Positions 1 to 5,980 of a stretch of 9,299 bases of DNA are shown here, piece after piece; positions within the stretch are counted from its first letter, which is position 1, and each line of letters starts with the position of its first letter. A model generated the notes under the pieces. The model did no database searches and had not been told where the DNA came from. It was given only the letters and a program-made list of their open reading frames with translations. This DNA comes from Planctomycetota bacterium (lineage in GTDB: Bacteria; Planctomycetota; Planctomycetia; Pirellulales; Lacipirellulaceae), in assembly GCA_024278035.1 (NCBI GenBank), contig JAJRUA010000325.1, positions 1 to 9,299 of the forward strand, in the 5' to 3' direction. Position numbers and translations under genes: made by a program.

Positions 1-918
1 ATCTCGAAGCACCCGCACCACCCCCGGCCCCGTGCGGGTTCCATCCACATTGATATTGTAGTCGAGCCACGGGGCGATCATCAGCACACGCCGGTAGATG
101 GTTCGATACCCCGGTTCGCCAAAAGCGAAAATTTCAGACCCCAAATGCTCCGGCGGATTCTCGACCGCAAACCAAGCGACCTCAGCCAGCGGTGACTCGA
201 TCTCTTCAAACCCCCAAGCCGGAAACGGCGCTTGCGAAGGGCTAGACGTTCCCGTTCGCTGAGGAACTCTTCCAACAAACGGCTGTAATTCGTTGCGGAC
301 CGTGAGCATGAGCACATCGTCGGCATCGCCCAGGCCGCGGCCATCGGTGGGTGCCGATTCGGGTAGCTCTTCATTGCTGCCGACGGCCAGACCACGTCCC
401 TCTTCGTCCGTCGTGACGCTCGGTCCACGGAGGTTGCTTCCGGGAAGCGAGGAGATCGAGAGATCGATGCCAGCCGTCATGCCAACGCCTTGGGGGACCC
501 CGTTGTCGGCATCGGGGCCGTCGTAAAGCCAAACGCTGGGGTAGTAATCGTTTTGCGGCCCTTCGATAATTTCGAGATACCCCTCGTTCGCTTCGAGGCG
601 TCGCCAAGGGAGTGCCGGACAGGTGGCGTTCTCTAGGTCGCGGCTGAGAGCTTCTCGAACGCCGCGTAGGGCGCCGGCCTTTTCGATCGTCGCCCGGCGG
701 CGGCTCACGCTTCCCGTAATGTTGGCAAACACCGTCACCACTGCCGCCATGATGAGCAGCGTGATCGCCATCGAAACCAACATCTCAACGAGTGTTAGGC
801 CACGACCGGGTGTCAGTCCACGACGGGCTATCAGTCCACGACGGGGCGCTAGGCCACAAGGGAGCGTGAGGCCGGCGCGTATCGGGAGTTCGTATTTTTT
901 CGTCAACGATTGATCCAC
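1..918 (-). CDS. Pseudopilin-like protein with prepilin N-terminal cleavage/methylation motif (PulJ/GspJ type), 3' end off the left edge
   Basis: This frame is open from the GTG at 918 to the window edge (306 codons). A stop codon lies upstream in frame (TAG, near 979), so the 5' end is inside the window. Residues 40-46 read G-L-T-L-V-E-M, which is a prepilin peptidase site: cleavage after Gly40 puts Glu45 at mature position 5. About 20 hydrophobic residues follow (L-V-S-M-A-I-T-L-L-I-M-A-A-V-V...), the usual N-terminal pilin helix. The rest is a soluble domain with V-L-M-I-A-P-W-L-D-Y near residues 280-289, like planctomycete PulJ/GspJ-type pseudopilins. Such proteins form minor subunits of a type II secretion pseudopilus and span the inner membrane before processing. 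GTG was chosen because no ATG lies between the stop and the leader, and a purine-rich stretch (gagagag) precedes it; TTG at 906 is an alternative. The 40-residue leader is unusually long and contains tandem repeats. The exact subfamily is uncertain. Confidence 0.85.
   Translation of the reverse strand, partial: MDQSLTKKYELPIRAGLTLPCGLAPRRGLIARRGLTPGRGLTLVEMLVSMAITLLIMAAVVTVFANITGSVSRRRATIEKAGALRGVREALSRDLENATCPALPWRRLEANEGYLEIIEGPQNDYYPSVWLYDGPDADNGVPQGVGMTAGIDLSISSLPGSNLRGPSVTTDEEGRGLAVGSNEELPESAPTDGRGLGDADDVLMLTVRNELQPFVGRVPQRTGTSSPSQAPFPAWGFEEIESPLAEVAWFAVENPPEHLGSEIFAFGEPGYRTIYRRVLMIAPWLDYNINVDGTRTGPGVVRVLRD
790..879 (-). repeat. Five imperfect 18-bp tandem repeats encoding the prepilin leader
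   Basis: Five consecutive in-frame 18-bp units (879-862, 861-844, 843-826, 825-808, 807-790) encode RAGLTL, PCGLAP, RRGLIA, RRGLTP and GRGLTL. Each has Gly-Leu at positions 3-4 of the hexapeptide. The last unit forms the real cleavage motif with the following V-E-M. The two central units are nearly identical in DNA (cgtcgtggactga...), which suggests recent slippage or duplication. Confidence 0.85.
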
Positions 919-981
919 GTCGTGTTTACTCTCTCTCGTTCGCCGAGCAATTATTGGCCCTTTCGCGCACTCGGTACCCTA

Positions 982-1010
982 ATTGCATCACGCCGTAACT
1001 ATTGTGTCAA
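982..1010 (-). promoter_or_regulatory. Sigma70-like promoter for the pseudopilin gene
   Basis: On the minus strand, a perfect -35 TTGACA (1010-1005) is followed by a 17-nt spacer and TGCAAT (987-982, 4 of 6 matches to TATAAT). A TG one base before the hexamer makes an extended -10 element. Predicted transcription starts near 975, giving a leader of roughly 57 nt to the GTG at 918. The divergent gap 919-1136 should also hold the promoter of the plus-strand peptidase, but I see only weak candidates for that, such as TTGGCC (955-960), 17 nt, CCTAAT (978-983). Confidence 0.5.
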
Positions 1011-1136
1011 GAAAGAGTTCGGTCGAATCGCGGTTTCTGGCAATTACAAAGGAAAAAAACGGCTGCAGGACCTCCAGTCCTCGGACGAATCGGGTAGGGA
1101 AAGCCAAATCAGCCTTTGCCGGGTAAGCTGGGGCCT

Positions 1137-2375
1137 ATGGAACAGCCGACCAATGTCACGGACCTGCTGAGGGCGATGATCGCTATCGAAACGGTCACGC
1201 CTCGCGTCAGTGGCCGGCCCGACGCCGAACGGCCGCTCGGCGAAATGCTAAAGCGGCTTGCCGAGTCGTGGGGATGGAGAACCGAGTGGCTGCCGCTGGA
1301 GGGGTCGTTGGGTAAAGGGTCGTTGGACGAAGGAGCGTTTGGCAAAGGGCTTGCTTCCAACTTGTTGGTTTGGCCCACGGCATCCGAAACGCTCAGCAAG
1401 CAAAACCCCTCTTGGCTCGTCTTCGATAGTCACCTCGATACGGTCGGCATCCAGGGTATGACCATCGATCCCTTGGGGAGCGACTCGACCGCCGACACGA
1501 TCTTTGGCCGAGGCGCTTGTGATACCAAGGGGACCGGGGCCGCGATGCTGTGGGCGCTCCGCCAAGCGGCTGACGCCAACACGCTCGTCCGGCCCGTGGC
1601 CATGCTAATGACCGTTGGCGAAGAGGACCAACAGATCGGCGCTCGTTCGTTCGTCCAATTCGATCGGCCACGCCTTGCAAAAGAACGAGGTTGGCAATTG
1701 GACCAGTTCGTCGTGGGCGAACCGACCGCCATGCAGGTGGTCGCTACCACGGGCGGCTTCATTCGGTGGAACCTCACAACGCACGGCATCGCCGCCCATT
1801 CAAGCCGACCCCACCTTGGTCGTAACGCAATCGTCGCCATGGCAAGTGCCGTGCAGGCTCTTCAAACAGAACACATCGACCAGCTCGCCGAGACGCACCC
1901 GCTCATTGGCCCCGGTAGTTGCAGTATGAATGTTATCCAGGGAGGAACCGAACTGAACATCGTGCCCGAGTCTTGCACGCTCAGCATCGACCAACGCCTC
2001 TTGCCGGGACAATCGGCAGACGAACAGCTCGCCCATGTTGCGGCGGTGCTCCATCGACTGAAGCAGGCAGACCCTGATTTTTCCTACACGTTGCACGATG
2101 TAGAAACCGTCGTACCGCTCGACTTGGAAGCCAATATGCCACTTGGCGAGTGGACGAAGACCGTCTTAAGACAAGCGGGCATCCCCTCGGCCATCACCGG
2201 CGAACCCTACACCACCAACGCGAATCACTTGGCTGCGGCAGGGGCTTCGTGCGTTATCCTTGGGCCGGGGGAGATTGCCAAAGCGCATACGAAAGAGGAG
2301 TCGATTCGCGTAACGGAATTGGAAACGGGGGTTCGGGGTTATCGGGCGCTGATGGAAACTCCTTTGGGCACGTAG
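1137..2375 (+). CDS. M20 family metallopeptidase/deacylase (ArgE/DapE/ACY1 type)
   Basis: This is a zinc-dependent amidohydrolase of the ArgE/DapE/ACY1/CPG2 group, about 412 residues and so of normal family length. From the ATG, the metal-site motifs are all present: D-S-H-L-D-T-V with His99 and Asp101, G-A-C-D-T-K-G with bridging Asp129, G-E-E-D with catalytic Glu162 and ligand Glu163, G-E-P-T with Glu195, and H-T-K-E-E with His384. The dimerisation or lid domain lies between about residues 200 and 310. It has no signal peptide, so it is likely cytoplasmic. Substrate cannot be assigned: an acylated amino acid or a small peptide is possible. ATG at 1137 is preferred; a TTG at 1116 would add seven residues. 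No strong Shine-Dalgarno site is visible at either. A short tandem repeat at 1302-1346 lies in the N-terminal part. The gene stands alone between the divergent pseudopilin gene and the convergent AAA+ gene. Confidence 0.9.
   Translation: MEQPTNVTDLLRAMIAIETVTPRVSGRPDAERPLGEMLKRLAESWGWRTEWLPLEGSLGKGSLDEGAFGKGLASNLLVWPTASETLSKQNPSWLVFDSHLDTVGIQGMTIDPLGSDSTADTIFGRGACDTKGTGAAMLWALRQAADANTLVRPVAMLMTVGEEDQQIGARSFVQFDRPRLAKERGWQLDQFVVGEPTAMQVVATTGGFIRWNLTTHGIAAHSSRPHLGRNAIVAMASAVQALQTEHIDQLAETHPLIGPGSCSMNVIQGGTELNIVPESCTLSIDQRLLPGQSADEQLAHVAAVLHRLKQADPDFSYTLHDVETVVPLDLEANMPLGEWTKTVLRQAGIPSAITGEPYTTNANHLAAAGASCVILGPGEIAKAHTKEESIRVTELETGVRGYRALMETPLGT
1302..1346 (+). repeat. Three 15-bp tandem units inside the M20 gene
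   Basis: Three in-frame 15-bp units encode GSLGK, GSLDE and GAFGK, followed by a partial G-L-A. They sit just before the first metal-binding strand, in a position that is probably a surface loop. The first two units share the DNA core gggtcgttgg, pointing to local duplication. Confidence 0.6.
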
Positions 2376-2401
2376 CGCCTATTCTTGCCAGTAGCTTTTT
2401 T

Positions 2402-2438
2402 CCTCGCCCTCATTTTTTCGATAAAAATGAGGGCGAGG
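2402..2438. repeat. Perfect 16-bp inverted repeat between convergent genes (hairpin repeat, copy A)
   Basis: The arms at 2402-2417 and 2423-2438 are perfectly complementary with a 5-nt loop (tcgat). The hairpin ends on the base next to the AAA+ stop codon (2439-2441) and lies 26 bp after the M20 stop. The position suits a shared transcription end or an RNA-stabilising hairpin. However, neither strand has a U-tract after the stem (ctatgg on plus, aaaaaa on minus), so it is not a textbook intrinsic terminator. The outer seven base pairs (CCTCGCC/GGCGAGG) and the next 15 bp recur at 4157-4190. Confidence 0.8.
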
Positions 2439-4091
2439 CTATGGCCTTGTTCCCCAGTTTGCTTTGAAATGGCGTTTGCATTTTGGACATCGTACTCTTT
2501 GGCCCAGGTACTTCTTCGGCACGTCATTGCCATGCTCGCACCCGGGGCAGATGATAACGAAGCGAAGCGATTCGAGATTCTCAAATCGTTCGGCTGGTAC
2601 TTTATCAAACTCGATATCCTGGGCTTCGAGCATCGTCAGTTGCTCGATCGAAAGTTCGGCGATCTCAGCGATTCGGTTCGCCATGCAGCGAATCGCCTGC
2701 TCAAACAAATTACGCGCCGTACGCCCGTTGCCAAAAAACCGGTCGCGGTGCTGGTAAAGGTAATCGAACCCAACAAGAATTTTCGCTCGGGTAAGCGACC
2801 TCAAATGGTAGTGATTTTTGTCGCACATCTTGCCGAATATCTGCGCAAGCTCTAGCGGCGTGTAATCGATAAAATCCAAGTGGCGGCTGAATCGAGAAGA
2901 GAGGCCCGGATTGGATCGTAGTAAGTCGTGCATTTCATCGGGATAGCCGGCCAGGATGACGACAAGCCGCTGGCGGTCGTCTTCCATCCGTTTGAGGAGA
3001 GCCTGCACCGCTTCCTTACCAAAAGAGTCTTCTCCATCGGAAGCAATGAGGGTGTAAGCCTCGTCAATAAAGAGCACGCCGTCGAGCGCTTCGTCAATTT
3101 TCCGATTGGTTTTGGGGCCCGTTTGACCGGCGAACTCAGCAACCAAACCGGAACGGTCGGTTTCGACCAAGTGGCCCTTTTCAAGAACGCCCATAGCCCC
3201 CAACACTTTCCCCACGATGCGGGCGACTGTTGTTTTTCCCGTACCAGGATTGCCCTCAAAGACCATGTGCAGGCTGAGTTTTGTCGTGGGCAGCCCCGCC
3301 TTTTTCCGTTCTGCTTGCACTCGGAGAAAGTTGGTCAGCGTACGAACTTCTTGCTTGATGTTGTCTAGGCCAATCAGTTGGTCGAGTTCCTCAAGAGCTT
3401 CTTGCAATCGCTCCGCTGGTGACTCGACTTCTGTTTGTGTCGTCCTGGTGCTGGGGTGTTGGGGAGGAGTTTCCGGCAATCGGTCGGCGCTGTGCAAGAT
3501 TTTCTTGATCGTTTCAATACGAGCCTCATGGGCCTGTTGGTGTTGGTCCGCTTCGTCGATGGGGATAGGCCGCAGGTGGAGATGCAGCTCGTCCTGGATC
3601 ATCTTCACCCGATTTGACGCATCCGGCCTCATCGGTCCATCGATTCGGGCCACAACATTGGCAAGCTGTGTGACAATGGTTTCCAGATCGCCCACAAGAT
3701 TGCGTAGCGGTGCGATTTGGTCGAAAGGCCGAACCAAGGCGTACCACCTTAGCGACAAAGCTTTTTCTGAAATTTCAAGTAGAGCCGCCTTAAGGGATTC
3801 GCCTTCCAGTCGCCGGCCCCATAGATGAAAAATCAGAATCTCAGCCAGGCGTTGCTCGTTCTTACTCCAGCGGCGATCGGCCTCGCAGATCGTCACAAAG
3901 ACTTTGACTAACAGTGCCCGATGCAAATCGTCCATAAGTTGGACGAAATGCTCTGGAGACTCCGGCAACTGATCCGGGAACTCACGAACGAGGAGCCGAC
4001 CGCTAGAGACGTACAACTCTTGGCAATCGTCTAGCAACTGGCGGAAGTGCGAAGGCAAGTCGGTGGAGTTGTCATCAGGCATGTTGTCCAT
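2439..4091 (-). CDS. CbxX/CfxQ-family AAA+ ATPase with C-terminal zinc ribbon
   Basis: About 550 residues. Residues 1-200 are helical and unassigned; the stretch around 60-95 (A-D-R-R-W-S-K-N-E-Q) resembles a TerB-like fold, which is a guess. Residues 240-480 form an AAA+ module of the CbxX/CfxQ/SpoVK group: Walker A G-N-P-G-T-G-K-T (280-287), a pore-loop stretch E-F-A-G-Q-T-G-P-K-T (319-328), Walker B V-L-F-I-D-E-A-Y (339-346), sensor 1 region A-G-Y-P-D-E-M (381-387), arginine finger N-P-G-L-S-S-R-F (394-401), and sensor 2 G-N-G-R (455-458). The C-terminus has C-P-G-C (515-518) and C-P-K-C (535-538), a zinc ribbon like those common in planctomycete proteins. Relatives remodel protein complexes (Rubisco activase CbbX, ESX EccA); the target here is unknown. 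ATG at 4091 is used; a TTG at 4097 is possible. No clear Shine-Dalgarno site. The last codons and stop fall in a dispersed repeat. Confidence 0.88.
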   Translation of the reverse strand: MDNMPDDNSTDLPSHFRQLLDDCQELYVSSGRLLVREFPDQLPESPEHFVQLMDDLHRALLVKVFVTICEADRRWSKNEQRLAEILIFHLWGRRLEGESLKAALLEISEKALSLRWYALVRPFDQIAPLRNLVGDLETIVTQLANVVARIDGPMRPDASNRVKMIQDELHLHLRPIPIDEADQHQQAHEARIETIKKILHSADRLPETPPQHPSTRTTQTEVESPAERLQEALEELDQLIGLDNIKQEVRTLTNFLRVQAERKKAGLPTTKLSLHMVFEGNPGTGKTTVARIVGKVLGAMGVLEKGHLVETDRSGLVAEFAGQTGPKTNRKIDEALDGVLFIDEAYTLIASDGEDSFGKEAVQALLKRMEDDRQRLVVILAGYPDEMHDLLRSNPGLSSRFSRHLDFIDYTPLELAQIFGKMCDKNHYHLRSLTRAKILVGFDYLYQHRDRFFGNGRTARNLFEQAIRCMANRIAEIAELSIEQLTMLEAQDIEFDKVPAERFENLESLRFVIICPGCEHGNDVPKKYLGQRVRCPKCKRHFKANWGTRP

Positions 4092-4156
4092 TATCAAGGG
4101 GCGGAGAGCGAGCAGGAAGGGGCGGTTGCCCTGGCTTGCTAGTCTGTGGCTCTGGC

Positions 4157-4190
4157 CCTCGCCAGGATGGCGAGGCTATGGCCCTGCTCC
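4157..4190. repeat. Short hairpin repeat (copy B)
   Basis: CCTCGCC (4157-4163) and GGCGAGG (4169-4175) form a 7-bp hairpin with a 5-nt loop. The next 15 bp (4176-4190) continue to match copy A: 4169-4190 is identical to 2432-2453 at 20 of 22 positions. It lies in the divergent gap 66 bp upstream of the AAA+ start, in the same orientation as copy A. It looks like a REP-like dispersed element rather than a terminator. Confidence 0.65.
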
Positions 4191-4257
4191 GGGGTGGGCT
4201 GGTATCCTTTGGCTAGCGATTATCTGATAGAGTAATTCCGTAGAAAAATCTCCGTCC

Positions 4258-4278
4258 CTTTAAGAACAGGACCTAAAG
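4258..4278. promoter_or_regulatory. Imperfect dyad before the isochorismatase-mntR operon, possible operator
   Basis: A 21-bp stretch has arms CTTTAaG and CcTAAAG (six of seven positions complementary) and ends 4 bp before the first start codon of the operon. It encloses AGGA, the only Shine-Dalgarno-like bases nearby. Because the operon encodes an MntR-type repressor, this is a reasonable autoregulatory operator candidate. The resemblance to known MntR boxes is only general, so the role is inferred. Confidence 0.25.
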
Positions 4279-4282
4279 AAAA

Positions 4283-4882
4283 ATGGCGTTACCAAAAACT
4301 TTATCGGAACTTGTCGGGCTTGATGGAACGCCCTGCTCTTTTGGCGAGTCGGCTTTGATTGTTATCGATTGCCAGGAGACCTATCTGAGCGGACCCATGA
4401 AGTTGGAGGGTGTTGAGGAGGCTCTGGACGAAGTCGAGCAAGCGCTCGCTCTGGCCCGGAAAGCAGGCTCTCCCGTGTTTCATATCGCACACGATGCGGG
4501 CCCCGGATCGCTGTACGACGTTCAGGCAGAGAGTGGCAAAATCGCCGACCAGGTCGCCCCCGCGGGAGAAGAACCAACGATCGTCAAAAATTACCCTAAC
4601 TCCTTCGCGCAAACCGACCTCCATGATCGTTTACAGAAACTCGAGGTTAAGAATCTGATTGTCGTTGGCTTCATGACCCACATGTGTGTCAGTTCAACGG
4701 CTCGCGGTGCGTTTGACCTTGGCTACCGGACGACCGTCGTCGGCGACGCCACCGCGACACGCGATCTGCCGACGGCAGACGGCCAAGTGGTCCAGGCGGC
4801 AAACGTACGCGAAGCCGCTTTGGCCGGTCTCTCGGACCTGGTTGCCGTGGTTGTGAAATCGACGAAGGACTTGCCCGCATGA
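4283..4882 (+). CDS. Isochorismatase-like cysteine hydrolase
   Basis: 199 residues, typical for the family. The catalytic triad is visible: Asp29 in V-I-D-C-Q, Lys102 in V-K-N-Y-P-N-S-F, and Cys135 in T-H-M-C-V-S-S-T-A, followed by the family's R-G-A-F-D-L-G-Y and V-G-D-A-T-A-T-R-D stretches. Such enzymes use the cysteine to hydrolyse amide or ester-like bonds in small molecules (nicotinamide, N-carbamoyl compounds, isochorismate). The substrate here is unknown. No signal peptide, so cytoplasmic. It is the first gene of a three-gene operon: its TGA overlaps the ATG of mntR by four bases (ATGA, 4879-4882). An AGGA lies about 12 bases before the start, a loose Shine-Dalgarno. The 185-bp gap upstream (4098-4282) holds hairpin copy B and the dyad at 4258-4278, and must hold the promoter, for which I see no strong hexamer pair. 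Confidence 0.9.
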   Translation: MALPKTLSELVGLDGTPCSFGESALIVIDCQETYLSGPMKLEGVEEALDEVEQALALARKAGSPVFHIAHDAGPGSLYDVQAESGKIADQVAPAGEEPTIVKNYPNSFAQTDLHDRLQKLEVKNLIVVGFMTHMCVSSTARGAFDLGYRTTVVGDATATRDLPTADGQVVQAANVREAALAGLSDLVAVVVKSTKDLPA

Positions 4883-5298
4883 TGGCTGACTCCCAACCGG
4901 CACGACGGTTCCATCGCATTCGTAACGATCACGCTAGCGAGACGGCGGAGGATTATGTCGAGGCGATCGCAGATCAAATTTCTGAAGCGGGGTCATGCCG
5001 CGGGGCGGATCTTGCGCGTCAGTTCGGGGTGAGCCATGTGACCATCACCAAAACGATCGGCCGGTTGCAAACCGAAGAGCTTGTTGAGACCGAACCGTAT
5101 GCGCCCATCCGTTTGACTCGCAAGGGATTGGCCCTGGCCACCGCCGCCAAACGTCGCCATGAAACGGTGCTTGCGTTTTTATTGGCCCTTGGCGTTCCGA
5201 CCGCTTCGGCAGAAATCGACGCGGAAGGGATCGAACACCATGTGAGCGATGAGACCCTCCGGCAGTTTGAAGCGTTTCTCTCAGAGGCAAAAAAATGA
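4879..5298 (+). CDS. mntR: Manganese-responsive DtxR/MntR-family transcriptional regulator
   Basis: 139 residues. An N-terminal winged helix-turn-helix (about residues 22-80, with A-D-L-A-R-Q-F-G-V-S-H-V-T-I-T-K-T as recognition region) is followed by a dimerisation helix ending in E-G-I-E-H-H-V-S. The metal ligands of Bacillus subtilis MntR (D8, E11, H77, E99, E102, H103) map with identical spacing to Asp25, Glu28, His94, Glu116, Glu119 and His120. This supports manganese sensing over iron. There is no SH3-like third domain, as expected for MntR rather than DtxR/IdeR. A 17-residue N-terminal extension precedes the first ligand region, as in Gram-negative MntR proteins. It overlaps the upstream hydrolase and the downstream SGNH gene by ATGA at both ends, implying coupled translation. 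Oddly, no Mn transporter (MntH, MntABC, MntP) is adjacent. The operator may be the dyad at 4258-4278. Confidence 0.92.
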   Translation: MMADSQPARRFHRIRNDHASETAEDYVEAIADQISEAGSCRGADLARQFGVSHVTITKTIGRLQTEELVETEPYAPIRLTRKGLALATAAKRRHETVLAFLLALGVPTASAEIDAEGIEHHVSDETLRQFEAFLSEAKK

Positions 5299-5951
5299 CC
5301 TTGCCAGCACCGCTCCGAGTGGCTTGTGTTGGGGGAAGCATCACCTTCGGGCTCGGCTTGGCCGATCGCCGGCGTGAATGTTATCCGGCGGTGCTGGGTG
5401 AGTTGCTCGACTCTCAAGGCGAGAGTCGAGGCCTTGGCCCAGGCCCGATTGTGGTAAAAAACTTCGGCTACAGTGGCGCGACCGCTTCCCGAGGTGGCAA
5501 CGAACCTTACTGGAGAACGCCGAGCTTTACGGCAGCGACCCGTTTCCGTCCGCATGTGACTCTGCTCATGCTGGGCACGAACGATGCTCAGTTTGCCAAC
5601 GCCGAGTCACGGCAGACGTTCGCTGCCGATCTGGCGGCACTGATCGACCATTTCAGAAAAGTGGTGGAAGACGAAACGACCGGGGCCCCGGTCGGAAACG
5701 TTTTGATTGCTCAGCCTCCCCCTGTTTTCCCACCCGTGCCGGAAATCGATTTCGGGGCACTAGAGGAGATTATTCGGCCAACGATCCGGCAAGTTGCGGT
5801 AGAGAAAAAGGTGCCGCTGCTTGATATGTTCGCACCGTTTGCAGAGGCGAACAGCGATTTCCCGGATGGTTTGCATCCGAGTGCGCCGGCGACACGCCGA
5901 ATCGCCCAGATTGCTTTTGAGACGCTAGTTGGGTGGCCAAGCAAGAACTAG
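5295..5951 (+). CDS. SGNH/GDSL-family hydrolase (lipase/esterase-like)
   Basis: 218 residues. All four SGNH blocks can be seen: block I V-G-G-S-I-T-F-G with nucleophile Ser15, block II N-F-G-Y-S-G with Gly58, block III L-G-T-N-D with Asn96, and block V D-G-L-H-P with Asp191 and His194. Block I has G-G-S in place of the classical G-D-S, as in some carbohydrate esterases of this superfamily. There is no signal peptide or membrane segment, so the enzyme should act in the cytoplasm on an ester such as an acetylated sugar or thioester; the substrate cannot be read from the sequence. It is the third and last gene of the isochorismatase-mntR operon, starting within the mntR stop codon (ATGA, 5295-5298). 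It converges with the dnaA-like gene with 29 bp between stop codons and no obvious terminator hairpin. Confidence 0.9.
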   Translation: MTLPAPLRVACVGGSITFGLGLADRRRECYPAVLGELLDSQGESRGLGPGPIVVKNFGYSGATASRGGNEPYWRTPSFTAATRFRPHVTLLMLGTNDAQFANAESRQTFAADLAALIDHFRKVVEDETTGAPVGNVLIAQPPPVFPPVPEIDFGALEEIIRPTIRQVAVEKKVPLLDMFAPFAEANSDFPDGLHPSAPATRRIAQIAFETLVGWPSKN

Positions 5952-5980
5952 AACTCACAACTAGCGCCTAGCAACTCCTT

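Noticed and set aside
910..1170. Small plus-strand gene over the divergent promoter region
   Set aside because: It overlaps the pseudopilin promoter and the M20 start, has no family features, and runs through an obvious intergenic stretch.
2402..2438. Canonical bidirectional rho-independent terminator
   Set aside because: The stem is perfect, but neither strand has a U-tract after it; the T-run is inside the stem. Kept as a hairpin repeat with a possible RNA-end role.
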